Position numbers and translations under genes: made by a program. The notes under the pieces were generated by a model, which saw only the letters and a program-made list of their open reading frames with translations, did not search any database and was not told the origin of the DNA. 64,000 nt of DNA from JAALLB01 sp017643495 (lineage in GTDB: Bacteria; Pseudomonadota; Alphaproteobacteria; Rhizobiales; Rhizobiaceae), in the NCBI GenBank assembly GCA_965216105.1, contig OZ244147.1, forward strand, positions 2,790,001 to 2,854,000, read 5' to 3'. Within the stretch, counting starts at the first letter, position 1. Each line of letters starts with the position of its first letter. Positions 52,810 through 61,661 of this stretch are shown here, in pieces.

Positions 52810-54330
52810 CTACTCCGCAGCTCGTTGTTGCGAAGGCTGGCATTTTTTCATCCAGTCCGCCAGTTTCTTCACGTGTTTTTTCTCAAGGCCAATTCCGAGT
52901 TTTGAGCGCCTCCAAAGCACGTCCTCGGCTGTTATCGCCCACTCATGGGCCATCAGGTATTCGACTTCCCTTTGGTAAAGGTCCTTGCCAAAATGAAGCC
53001 CGAGATCCTTGATCCCGACAGCCTCCCCCAACAGGTCGCCGGCTTTCGTCCCGTATGCCCTGCACAGTCTCCAGGCATGCGATTCAGCCAGAAACGGAAA
53101 CTGTTCCATCAGGTCGGATACAAGGAGGTCAAATTGTGCTGGTGCGAAATCACCACCGGGCAATGGCTTGGCAGATGTCCAGACATTCCCCCGACGACCA
53201 AGGATGCTTTCTATCTTTTCGAGCATCGATTCACCCAGTTTGCGATAGGTTGTAATCTTGCCGCCAAAAATATTGACTACTTTCGGACCGGCTTCCGGCC
53301 CGTCCTCCCTCAACACATAATCCCTGGTTGCTTCCTGGGCTGCGCTGGCACCGTCATCATATAGCGGTCGTACTCCCGAATAGGTCCATACAATGTCATC
53401 TTTCAGGACCGGCTTTTTGAAATACTCGCTGGCCGCCTCGCACAGATAATCCACTTCCGCAGGTGTAATTTCAACGGCGGCAGGATCACCCTCAAAATCC
53501 TGGTCTGTCGTTCCTATCAGTGTGTAATCACGTTCGTAGGGAAGCGCGAAAATGATACGGTCATCAGAGTTTTGGAAAATGTAAGCGCGATCATGTTCGT
53601 GAATTTTGGGCACCACGATATGGCTGCCCTGAACCAGACGCACATTGTCAGCCTTGTTGCTGCCCAACGCATTGCCAAGGACGCGATCCACCCAGGGACC
53701 AGCAGCATTGACGATCAGGCGGGCCGAGCGTGTCTGCTTCTCGCCTGTCAAGACATCTTGTGTTTCGATCTTCCACAAGTCACCATCGCGTCGCGCACTC
53801 GTGCAACGGGTCCGGGTTTCTATAGTGGCGCCGCGCTCGGCTGCATCCCGGGCATTCAGCACCACAAGACGGGCATCGTTCACCCAGCAATCGGAATACT
53901 CAAAACCCTTTGAGAAAAGCGGCTTTAACGGCTCACCTGCCTTGTCCTTGCGCAAGTTGAGCCCACGTGTTGGCGGGAGGAGCTTTCGCCTGCCCATGTG
54001 GTCATAGAGGAAAAGGCCCAAACGCAGCAGCCATGCCGGCCTCATGTCCTTGTGATGCGGCAAGACGAAGCGCAGCGGCCAAATGATGTGCGGCGCATTT
54101 CTCAGCAAAACTTCGCGCTCATTCAGCGCTTCCCTGACAAGGCGAAATTCATAATATTCCAGATACCGGAATCCGCCATGAATGAGCTTGGAGGACCAGG
54201 ACGATGTCCCGCTTGCCAGATCATTCATTTCCGCCAGACAGACAGAATAACCGCGCCCTACTGCATCACGCGCGATGCCACAGCCGTTTATCCCGCCACC
54301 GATGACGAAAATATCGAATGTTTCCGACAC
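52810..54330 (-). CDS. glpD: Glycerol-3-phosphate dehydrogenase (FAD, aerobic)
   Basis: This 506-residue membrane-associated flavoenzyme oxidises sn-glycerol-3-phosphate to dihydroxyacetone phosphate and reduces quinone. The FAD motif DIFVIGGGINGCGIARDAVG is at the N-terminus, then SSKLIHGGFRYLEYYEF, and FGGKITTYRKL near residue 355 is characteristic. The GTG at 54330 follows GGAGGA at five bases. The frame is open to 54384 without a good site. Direct CGAA repeats spaced 11 bases lie upstream (54398-54420), probably a GlpR operator. A kinase gene (glpK) is absent here. Confidence 0.95.
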   Translation of the reverse strand: MSETFDIFVIGGGINGCGIARDAVGRGYSVCLAEMNDLASGTSSWSSKLIHGGFRYLEYYEFRLVREALNEREVLLRNAPHIIWPLRFVLPHHKDMRPAWLLRLGLFLYDHMGRRKLLPPTRGLNLRKDKAGEPLKPLFSKGFEYSDCWVNDARLVVLNARDAAERGATIETRTRCTSARRDGDLWKIETQDVLTGEKQTRSARLIVNAAGPWVDRVLGNALGSNKADNVRLVQGSHIVVPKIHEHDRAYIFQNSDDRIIFALPYERDYTLIGTTDQDFEGDPAAVEITPAEVDYLCEAASEYFKKPVLKDDIVWTYSGVRPLYDDGASAAQEATRDYVLREDGPEAGPKVVNIFGGKITTYRKLGESMLEKIESILGRRGNVWTSAKPLPGGDFAPAQFDLLVSDLMEQFPFLAESHAWRLCRAYGTKAGDLLGEAVGIKDLGLHFGKDLYQREVEYLMAHEWAITAEDVLWRRSKLGIGLEKKHVKKLADWMKKCQPSQQRAAE

Positions 54331-54397
54331 GAAAATCCTCCAGACTTCCGGCACAGTAATCCCAAAAAACCGAAAGCCATTCAAAAAAATATGAAAA

Positions 54398-54420
54398 CAA
54401 TACGAATGTCAAACGAAAAT
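54398..54420. promoter_or_regulatory. Putative GlpR operator upstream of glpD
   Basis: CAATACGAATG and CAAACGAAAAT are imperfect 11-base direct repeats with the CGAA cores exactly 11 bases apart. The same spacing is seen in the perfect repeats before glpR. The site lies about 70 bases before the glpD start, in the short glpR-glpD spacer. Confidence 0.45.
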
Positions 54421-54422
54421 GA

Positions 54423-55199
54423 TTAATCACTGTCCGAAATCCCTACCTCCAGGAGCCGGACATCAGCTTCGCTGCAGATATCGCGAATGGCTGTGTTGGA
54501 AACCCGGTCGGTAACAAAGGTATCCACCTGGGACAGGTGGCCAATCCTCACCGGTGCCTTGCGCTCGAACTTTGTGGAATCGGCAACAAGAATGACATGC
54601 CGCGCATTGGCGATGATCGCCTGGGCGGCACGGACCTCGCGAAAGTCAAAATCAAGGATCGAACCATCATTGTCGATTGCCGAAGCACCGATTACCGCAT
54701 AATCAACCTTGAACTGGTTGATGAAGTCGATTGCTGCCTCGCCAACAACACCGCCATCCGATGGCCTGACGACCCCTCCGGCAAGAATGATCTCATTCGC
54801 ACTGTTGGCATGCAGCCTGCTGGCAACGTTTATGTTGTTGGTGATCACCATCAAGCCGGTGCGACCAATGATTGCATCGCTGAAAGCTTCGGTGGTGGTG
54901 CCGATATTCACAAAAAGCGAGGCGTTGTTGGGAATCAGTTGCGCAGCACGCTTCCCGATTGCAATCTTCTCAGCGGCAGCAATCTGCCGTCGCGCTTCAT
55001 ATTCAACGTTCTTCTTTCCATCCACTGCATGGGCGCCGCCGTGTACACGGACAAGTTTTCCGGCTTCTCCCAGCTCGCGCAAATCCGTTCTGATTGTCTG
55101 CGGGGAAACACCAAAACGCGCTGACAGGTCATCCACAGTCACGTGACCGGTTTTCAGGATTTCATCGAGGATGGATTTTTGCCGCTTGCCCAAGTGCAT
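54423..55199 (-). CDS. glpR: DeoR-family regulator GlpR
   Basis: This 258-residue repressor has an N-terminal helix-turn-helix (RQKSILDEILKTGHVTVDDL, then FGVSPQTIRTDLRELGEAGK) and a DeoRC sensor domain with NIGTTTEAFSDAI, ITNNINVASRL and FIxKVDYAVIGA-like sequence (INQFKVDYAVIGASAID). It is expected to respond to glycerol-3-phosphate. The ATG at 55199 aligns with DeoR N-termini. The longer frame to 55403 runs through the promoter. It is the first gene of the operon and is preceded by tandem repeats that suggest autoregulation. Confidence 0.92.
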   Translation of the reverse strand: MHLGKRQKSILDEILKTGHVTVDDLSARFGVSPQTIRTDLRELGEAGKLVRVHGGAHAVDGKKNVEYEARRQIAAAEKIAIGKRAAQLIPNNASLFVNIGTTTEAFSDAIIGRTGLMVITNNINVASRLHANSANEIILAGGVVRPSDGGVVGEAAIDFINQFKVDYAVIGASAIDNDGSILDFDFREVRAAQAIIANARHVILVADSTKFERKAPVRIGHLSQVDTFVTDRVSNTAIRDICSEADVRLLEVGISDSD

Positions 55200-55234
55200 A
55201 TGCTTTACCTTTTTCGCCAAGGATTGCACTTTAT

Positions 55235-55256
55235 CAAAACGAAAGCAAAACGAAAG
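55235..55256. promoter_or_regulatory. Tandem 11-bp repeats upstream of glpR (putative GlpR operator)
   Basis: CAAAACGAAAG occurs twice in perfect tandem, about 35-55 bases before the glpR start. The 11-base period places both copies on one face of the helix. DeoR-family proteins often bind such direct repeats. Confidence 0.6.
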
Positions 55257-55576
55257 TTTTGAAAAAATCAGGCGCCCATGCCAAGCGAGAAGAAAGCCAC
55301 CTTTCGCAAGGCTCCGGCAAGGCTGTTTGTTGTACCAAACGTCATGAGCTTGCTGAGAGCATGCCCAATCGCCCTGACCACAACAGAAAGCACCGCCCCT
55401 CAATCTTGAACCAGGGATTTGCTAAAACTTTATGCATTAAGGTTAAGCAAAGCCTCTGATTCCCATATGCATTTTATATGTATAATACTGACATTTCCGC
55501 AGAACAGTCACATGACCTGACTGATACCGGCAATGAATGCTGCAGAGAATCTGCGTGAATTACCACCGGAAAGACA
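55257..55576. other. Spacer between divergent glpR and the 93-residue unknown gene
   Basis: About 320 bases with no convincing gene. An A/T-rich part at 55461-55495 (CATTTTATATGTATAATACTG region) could hold a plus-strand promoter; TATAAT is visible at 55481-55486. No strong hairpin is evident. Confidence 0.4.
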
Positions 55577-55858
55577 ATGAGCATTATTGAGTTGATAGAA
55601 GACTACGAGTTGCGCACGCAACAGATAGTCACGGCGATCGAGAAAGATGATGAAGCTGAAATACTTCGTCTCGATCCCCTGCTCGATGGCGCATTCAAGA
55701 AAATTCTTTCACATGCTTCGGCGGACTCCGACACCCGCCTGCTTCAAGTCGAATGCCTGCTTGATTTCCTGCTGCCGGAACCCGAACGCACAGAAAACCA
55801 GAAACAGGTATGCAACAAACTTCTCAGCATTATACCACCTGAACCTGCAGAGGCCTGA
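55577..55858 (+). CDS. Small acidic helical protein of unknown function
   Basis: This 93-residue, mostly helical soluble protein has a Pro/Glu-rich end (LLPEPERTENQ, IIPPEPAEA). I recognise no domain. GGAAAG lies before the ATG, and a TATAAT-like promoter sequence is about 90 bases upstream. Codon choice resembles its neighbours, so it is likely a true gene, but no homology-based support is available here. Confidence 0.55.
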   Translation: MSIIELIEDYELRTQQIVTAIEKDDEAEILRLDPLLDGAFKKILSHASADSDTRLLQVECLLDFLLPEPERTENQKQVCNKLLSIIPPEPAEA

Positions 55859-56055
55859 ACCAAAGCTTCTCTATCCTTTCGTCTTTCTTCATCTGGCTGG
55901 CCTCACAAAGGACATAATATCTGTCGAGAGAGCCGCAAATGTCCCCAATTTTGCAAGTTAGTCGCAAACTGAATTTATGATTGCGTCAACACGCAATTGC
56001 TGACAAAGCGTTTGCGCGATCCGCATTTTGAAATACTGATTCCGAGCAGCCTTCG

Positions 56056-57363
56056 ATGACCCGACAATTATTGCCTGTTTTTGCACTGTTTGTGAGCACT
56101 GCCTTTCTCCTTGCCGGTGGTGGCATGCAAGCCGTTCTGCTTCCTGTTCGCGGACAAATTGAAGGGTTTTCCGCCTCGCAAATCGGCTTCATCGGCGCTG
56201 GATGGGCAATCGGCTTTACAGTCGGATGCATCATTGTACCCCACCTTGTACGCCGTGTGGGTCATGTGCGCACCTTCTCGGCGCTTGCCGCAATACTTGC
56301 GACCGTTGTCCTGCTGAATGGCATGATCATTGAAGCAAATACGTGGATTGTCTTGCGCGCACTGGCCGGGTTCTGTTTTTCCGGGTCCTACATGATTATC
56401 GAAAGCTGGCTGAACGAGCGCATCACGAATGAAAGCCGTGGCGCCATGTTTTCCATATACATGGTAATATCCCAAGCGGCCTACATGGCTGGTCAGTACC
56501 TGCTTGTGGTTGCCAACCCCGAACGGGAGACACTCTTCATGGTAGGGGCCATTCTGTATTGTCTGGCCGTTTTGCCCACCGCCCTGTCAAAGGCCCAGTC
56601 GCCTGCTCCGCTGACGCAAGTCCAAATTGACCTTAAAAGCATGTTCTTCAATTCCCCCGCGGCGTTCATTGGCGCGCTGGTTATCGGAACCCTTGCGGGT
56701 TCCTTTCAGAGTTTCGCACCTGTTTACGGGGTCGCACAGGGCATGAGCAGCACGAATATCGCGAACATGATGGCATGTGTGATGCTTGGCGCGGTGATCT
56801 TCCAGTTTCCGCTCGGCAAGGCTTCCGACCTCGTTGACAGACGTTTCGTAATGGTCGGCCTGAGCCTTGGCGGAACCTTGGCGGGCTTTTCAGTACCGCT
56901 GTTTGCCTCGGCAGACAGCCAGCCATCCTACACATTCTTTGCAACGATGGTCGTGCTTGGCGGCTTCATCTACCCGCTATACGGGCTGGTAACTGCCTAT
57001 GCGAATGACCATGCAGAGCCGGAAGACTTTGTGAAAATTTCTTCCAGCCTTTTGATCCTGTACGGCATAGGGAGCATTATCGGTCCCTTGGTTACCGGTC
57101 CGATAATGGAGTTTTTCGGCTCCCAGGCCCTGTTCCAGACAATCGGTGCCACGCATTTCCTGCTGGCCATATACCTGACCTACCGCATTACACGACGCGA
57201 AGCGCCACAGACTGATGACCAGACAATGGATTACCAACCGATGCCGTTTGCTGTGGGGCAGACAACGGAAACCTACAGCCTTGATCCCCGGTCTGATGCC
57301 GACACTTATCTTTCGTCACCGGAAGAGGATGAGAATGACGGTTCCGGAGAAAACGGACGGTAA
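56056..57363 (+). CDS. MFS transporter, YcaD-like
   Basis: This 435-residue protein has 12 membrane segments and MFS features: GFIGAGWAIGFTVGCIIVPHLVRRVGH (loop 2-3 motif, split here), RALAGFCFSGSYMIIESWLNER (characteristic of the YcaD group) and FQFPLGKASDLVDRR. A soluble acidic tail of about 45 residues follows. Substrate unknown. The ribosome site is weak, so the start could be slightly downstream. Confidence 0.9.
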   Translation: MTRQLLPVFALFVSTAFLLAGGGMQAVLLPVRGQIEGFSASQIGFIGAGWAIGFTVGCIIVPHLVRRVGHVRTFSALAAILATVVLLNGMIIEANTWIVLRALAGFCFSGSYMIIESWLNERITNESRGAMFSIYMVISQAAYMAGQYLLVVANPERETLFMVGAILYCLAVLPTALSKAQSPAPLTQVQIDLKSMFFNSPAAFIGALVIGTLAGSFQSFAPVYGVAQGMSSTNIANMMACVMLGAVIFQFPLGKASDLVDRRFVMVGLSLGGTLAGFSVPLFASADSQPSYTFFATMVVLGGFIYPLYGLVTAYANDHAEPEDFVKISSSLLILYGIGSIIGPLVTGPIMEFFGSQALFQTIGATHFLLAIYLTYRITRREAPQTDDQTMDYQPMPFAVGQTTETYSLDPRSDADTYLSSPEEDENDGSGENGR

Positions 57364-57407
57364 CAAACCGGTTTCAGCGATCTGCCGCAATGCAGTTTCC
57401 TGAGCGG

Positions 57408-58211
57408 TTACCAAAGATCGTGGAAGTGGTGCACCGGCCCGGCTCCCTTGCCTACATCGAGTTTTCCCGATGCCGAGATTGCACCCGTAAGCCAGGTTTT
57501 TGCCTTTTCCACTGCTTCATCAAGGGCATGGCCATGTGCCAGGCCAGCAGCAATTGCAGATGACAGCGAACAACCGGTTCCATGGGTGTTTTCGGTATCA
57601 ACACGGGGACTCACAAACCAGGAAATTGCGGACGGGCTGGCAAGCAGGTCGGCACATTCCGCGACATCTCCGTGTCCGCCTTTTATCAGAACGGCTTTCG
57701 CACCTGCTTCCATCAGCATTTCTGCCTGGTGCAACATGCCATCGCGGTCTTTGGCAACCGTGGAATTAACAAGCTTGGCAGCTTCATGAAGGTTTGGTGT
57801 CAGAAGGTCTGCCATTGGCATGAGAGCCGACCGAATGGCATCAACAGCATCTTCAGCAAGCAGCAGGTCTCCGGAAGTGGTGACCATGACAGGGTCGAAA
57901 ACGATGTTGCGGGCCTTATGTTTCCGCAACCCCTGCGCAATCGTTTCAATGACGGGTATTTGCGAGACCATACCTATCTTCACGGCGTCTATCCGAATGT
58001 CGGAGAAGACGGCGTTCATCTGTTCCTCAATGAACCCGGGAGGCACATCATGAATACCTGTAACCCCTTTTGTATTTTGTGCCGTTAGCGCAGTGATCAC
58101 GCTGGCGCCATAGACATGGTTGGCTGAAAAACTCTTCAGGTCAGCCTGTATTCCTGCCCCTCCGCCCGAGTCCGAGCCAGCAATTGTCAAAACGTTGGGT
58201 ATGGCATTCAT
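57408..58211 (-). CDS. thiD: Hydroxymethylpyrimidine/phosphomethylpyrimidine kinase
   Basis: This 267-residue ribokinase-fold enzyme phosphorylates HMP and HMP-P in thiamine synthesis. The N-terminal TIAGSDSGGGAGIQADLKSF and MTAQNT-like SVITALTAQNTKG are diagnostic, with ADLLTPNLHEAAKL and the catalytic anion hole VDTENTHGTGCSLSSAIAAG near the C-terminus. Its start overlaps the coxL-like stop by four bases. No TPP riboswitch is visible upstream, as it sits inside a transcript. Confidence 0.94.
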   Translation of the reverse strand: MNAIPNVLTIAGSDSGGGAGIQADLKSFSANHVYGASVITALTAQNTKGVTGIHDVPPGFIEEQMNAVFSDIRIDAVKIGMVSQIPVIETIAQGLRKHKARNIVFDPVMVTTSGDLLLAEDAVDAIRSALMPMADLLTPNLHEAAKLVNSTVAKDRDGMLHQAEMLMEAGAKAVLIKGGHGDVAECADLLASPSAISWFVSPRVDTENTHGTGCSLSSAIAAGLAHGHALDEAVEKAKTWLTGAISASGKLDVGKGAGPVHHFHDLW

Positions 58212-60508
58212 TTGTTGATCAACTCCCAGACAATTGACGGTGTTGCCGGCATGTCAGCATGCTCGATGCCATATTCCCTGTACAGCGCATCGCAAACCGC
58301 ATTCATGACGGCTGGGCAAGCCCCGATCGTCCCGGCTTCTCCCGCACCCTTGATTCCCAGTTCATTGGTTGTTGAAGGGACATTGCGCGTGGCAAAATCA
58401 AACCCGGGAACATTGTCTGCGCGGGGCATTCCGTAATCCATGAAGGAGGCCGTCAACAACTGACCGTCTTCATCATACACAGTGTGCTCGTTCAGGCATT
58501 GACCAATTCCCTGGGCGACACCGCCGTGAACCTGCCCTTCCAGCAGAAGCGGGTTTACACTGACACCAAAATCATCGGTGATGGTATACTTGACGATCTC
58601 CGTCTTGCCGGTGAGCGGGTCGATTTCCACCTCGCAAACATGCGTACCGTTCGGATAGGTAGCTTCCTTTTGACGGAATTCCCCATCGGCTTTCAAATCC
58701 TCTGGATCTCCTGCAGAGCGGGCAATATCAGCAAAGCTGATTACCCTGTCGGTACCGACAATTCGGGCCTGCCCGTCTGCCAGTTCTATATCGGCAGCAG
58801 ATGCCTCCAGTTCGTCGGCAGCAATCTTTCGCAGTTTTTCTGCCAATGCCTCGCTTGCCCTCACCACTGAAACACCGCCCAGAGGAATCGAACGCGATCC
58901 GCCCGTCCCTCCGCCTCGCGAGAGTTCTTCGGTATCGCCCTGCCGGACATCTATGCGCGTGTATTCAATACCAAGCTGGTCTGCTGCCATCTGTGCATAT
59001 GCGGTAGCATGTCCCTGCCCGTTTGACTGGGTTCCGATACGCAACTCGATGTCACCGTCCGGTTTCAGTGAAACATAGGCAGGCTCGGACCCGGCAAAGG
59101 CACACGCTTCAATGTATGTTGCCATACCAATGCCCCGCACCTTGCCTGACTGTCTGGCTTGTTCTGCGCGTTCGGAAAACTGTGCCCAACCAGCCCGCTT
59201 CATGCAATCTTCCATGTGGGCTGCAAACTCGCCGGTATCATACATTCGTCCGCCCGGCGTTGTGTAAGGCAACTGTTCGGGTGAAACAAAGTTTCGCCGC
59301 CGGATTTCATCTGCTCCAAGACCGGTGTCACGGGCGCAGCGGTCAACCAGTCTTTCAACAAGATACGAGGCTTCAGGACGGCCGGCGCCACGATACGCAT
59401 CCACCGGCACGGTGTTGGTATAAGCGCCACGAATCCGGACAGCCATTGTCGGAATATCATACAGGCCGGTAGTCATGGTTGCACCAAGATACGGGATATA
59501 TGGCCCGAACCCGTGCAAGTAGGCTCCCATTGCCGCAATCATGTCCACGTCGATTGCCAGGAATTTGCCGTCCTTGTCCATTGCCATTCGGGCTGTAACG
59601 ACATTGTCGCGGCCATGTGCATCGGACATGAAGTGTTCAGTCCGGTCACCTGTCCACTTCACCGGTTTTCCCGTAAGGCGGGATGCGACCATGCAAAGTG
59701 CATATTCGCGGTAATTGAAAACCTTGGTGCCAAAACCGCCACCGACATCCGGCGTGCGAACGCGAACCTGATTCGGCTCAACTCCCAGGGTCGAGGCAAG
59801 CCAGTCGCGCATTCGGTGGACACCCTGGCTGCCAAGCGTCACATCAAATTTCCCGGTCTCCTCGTCCCAGAAGGCAAAGCAGGAGCGTGGCTCCATGTAA
59901 TTGCTCACAAGGCGGTTATTGACGATCCTGATTTCCGTAATCCGGTCAGCATTCGCGAATGCTGTTTCAGTCCGCTCAAAGTCGCCCATCTCCTGAATAA
60001 ATGCGAGGTTTCGGGAACCGTCATCATATACGGCAGGCGCATCATCATTCAGGGCGTCTGCCGTGCTGCTGGCTGCTGGCAGGCTTTGAAAATCAATATC
60101 AATCATTTCTGCGGCATCACGGGCCTGGGCAAGAGAGTCGGCAACAATGAATGCAATGGCATCGCCAACATGGCGAACACGATCCGTACACAAAACCGGG
60201 ATATCACGGCCCGGCACCGAACTCCCATCAGCCTGTTTGACGGGTGCAAGGCACGGCAGCGGCTTTACTTCAGGTATGTCTGGTGCAGTCAGGATGGCGT
60301 GGACGCCGGGCATATCACGGGCAGCGGCAACGTCATTGATCCTGAACGTTGCATGGGCATGAAAAGAGCGCAGCACATATCCGGCAAGTACGCCTTCACC
60401 AGTGACATCATCCGTATAGCAACCTGAGCCGGTGACAAATGCGTCATCCTCTTTTCTCAGGGCAGAAGCCCCCATGCCGAATTTCATCTGGGGCAATATC
60501 TCGTTCAT
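58208..60508 (-). CDS. Molybdenum hydroxylase large subunit, CoxL form II-like
   Basis: This 766-residue molybdopterin-binding subunit belongs to the xanthine dehydrogenase/CO dehydrogenase family. The N-terminal a/b hammerhead (RKEDDAFVTGSGCYTDDV) is followed by VGGGFGTKVF (molybdopterin loop), the active-site loop AYRGAGRPEASY, and the C-terminal Glu in IKGAGEAGTIGA. AYRGAGR marks form II enzymes rather than true CO dehydrogenase (AYxCSFR), so the substrate is probably another aldehyde or heterocycle. No FAD (CoxM) or 2Fe-2S (CoxS) subunit genes are next to it. Confidence 0.9.
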   Translation of the reverse strand: MNEILPQMKFGMGASALRKEDDAFVTGSGCYTDDVTGEGVLAGYVLRSFHAHATFRINDVAAARDMPGVHAILTAPDIPEVKPLPCLAPVKQADGSSVPGRDIPVLCTDRVRHVGDAIAFIVADSLAQARDAAEMIDIDFQSLPAASSTADALNDDAPAVYDDGSRNLAFIQEMGDFERTETAFANADRITEIRIVNNRLVSNYMEPRSCFAFWDEETGKFDVTLGSQGVHRMRDWLASTLGVEPNQVRVRTPDVGGGFGTKVFNYREYALCMVASRLTGKPVKWTGDRTEHFMSDAHGRDNVVTARMAMDKDGKFLAIDVDMIAAMGAYLHGFGPYIPYLGATMTTGLYDIPTMAVRIRGAYTNTVPVDAYRGAGRPEASYLVERLVDRCARDTGLGADEIRRRNFVSPEQLPYTTPGGRMYDTGEFAAHMEDCMKRAGWAQFSERAEQARQSGKVRGIGMATYIEACAFAGSEPAYVSLKPDGDIELRIGTQSNGQGHATAYAQMAADQLGIEYTRIDVRQGDTEELSRGGGTGGSRSIPLGGVSVVRASEALAEKLRKIAADELEASAADIELADGQARIVGTDRVISFADIARSAGDPEDLKADGEFRQKEATYPNGTHVCEVEIDPLTGKTEIVKYTITDDFGVSVNPLLLEGQVHGGVAQGIGQCLNEHTVYDEDGQLLTASFMDYGMPRADNVPGFDFATRNVPSTTNELGIKGAGEAGTIGACPAVMNAVCDALYREYGIEHADMPATPSIVWELINK

Positions 60509-60719
60509 CCTGAAGGTCCTTTGCTGCAGACCGGTTGCAATCGTCTGTCATTCACCGGCAATAACCACCGTTCCCATATAGATATGACACCGCTGCGCGT
60601 CGACCCCGCAACCGAAACAAGACCTGCAAAAATCCAGTCTGGGCAAAAGGGTGGACCAGTCCTCATCTGGGTTTGCCTTGGTGATGGCTACCTGTCATTG
60701 TGCAGTCAGGAATCGCCGA

Positions 60720-61649
60720 ATGACAATTTTCTCCCTAAGGGAATCCTTCAACCGCCTTCCGAACAATGTAAAAGGCGGGATTTTTCTCATGTTCGCGGCT
60801 GCCGGCTTCGGGGTAATGATCGCCCTGATCAAGCTCGTAGGCGAGCATTTGCACGTTACGCAAATCCTTCTGGTACGCCAGTTTGTGATGACCATCGTGG
60901 TTATTCCAGCGATAGTCGGAAATTTTCCGGGAAGCCTGAAAACAAAAGCGCCGGGATTGCAGGTGCTGAGGATCATTTTGGCGCTGATCGCAATGGGATT
61001 CGGCTTTACAGCGGTTGTGCACATGCCTCTTGCCGATGCCACAGCAATCGGCTTTGCCAAAAGCTTTTTTGTTACGATCTGCGCAATTTTCTTTCTCAAT
61101 GAAATAATCGGATGGCGCCGCTGGATGGCTGTCCTGATCGGCTTTGCAGGTGTTCTTCTGGTTTTGCGTCCGGGGATGGAAGGCTTCAACATTTACGGGC
61201 TGTATGCCCTGATCGGTGCGGCGGGAGCCGGTGCGGTCATGGTTGTAATCCGCATCCTGACACGAACAGAAAACACAACCACAATCCTGACCTACCAAGC
61301 GCTTGGAGTCGGGCTGGCCATGCTGGTGCCAGGCCTTTATTTCTGGCAATGGCCAACCGCCTTCGAGTGGGGCCTGCTTATTGCAATGGGCCTGATCTCT
61401 TATGTGGCGCAATTGTTCAACATCACGGCTTACAAGTTCGGCGAAGCATCGGTAATGGCGTCTCTGGACTATGTACGGTTGGTCTATTCCGTAATTTTCG
61501 GATATTTTCTTTTCAACAATTTGCCTGACGTGTGGACGTGGGTCGGGGCGATGATCATCATCGGCGCTTCGATCTACACAATTCACCGGGAAGGCAAGAA
61601 AGACCAGGTACTGCTTCGCTCTCCGGAAGGGCGGGGAAAAACTCCCTAA
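60720..61649 (+). CDS. EamA/DMT family transporter
   Basis: This 309-residue membrane protein has 10 helices and two EamA repeats (about residues 15-145 and 160-295), with MPLADATAIGFAKSFFVTI and SVMASLDYVRLVYSVIFGYF. Such proteins export metabolites; substrate unknown. The ATG at 60720 has AGGA about eight bases upstream. An upstream ATG at 60651 has no clear ribosome site. It is divergent from the coxL-like gene. Confidence 0.9.
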   Translation: MTIFSLRESFNRLPNNVKGGIFLMFAAAGFGVMIALIKLVGEHLHVTQILLVRQFVMTIVVIPAIVGNFPGSLKTKAPGLQVLRIILALIAMGFGFTAVVHMPLADATAIGFAKSFFVTICAIFFLNEIIGWRRWMAVLIGFAGVLLVLRPGMEGFNIYGLYALIGAAGAGAVMVVIRILTRTENTTTILTYQALGVGLAMLVPGLYFWQWPTAFEWGLLIAMGLISYVAQLFNITAYKFGEASVMASLDYVRLVYSVIFGYFLFNNLPDVWTWVGAMIIIGASIYTIHREGKKDQVLLRSPEGRGKTP

Positions 61650-61661
61650 TTCAAAGTATTC

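Noticed and set aside
59513..60427. Open plus-strand frame of 304 codons
   Set aside because: Antisense to the coxL-like gene with all its active-site motifs; judged a shadow frame.
58212..60720. Possible TPP riboswitch controlling thiD
   Set aside because: thiD starts within the stop of the coxL-like gene, and no conserved thi-box pattern is visible in the spacer before that gene.
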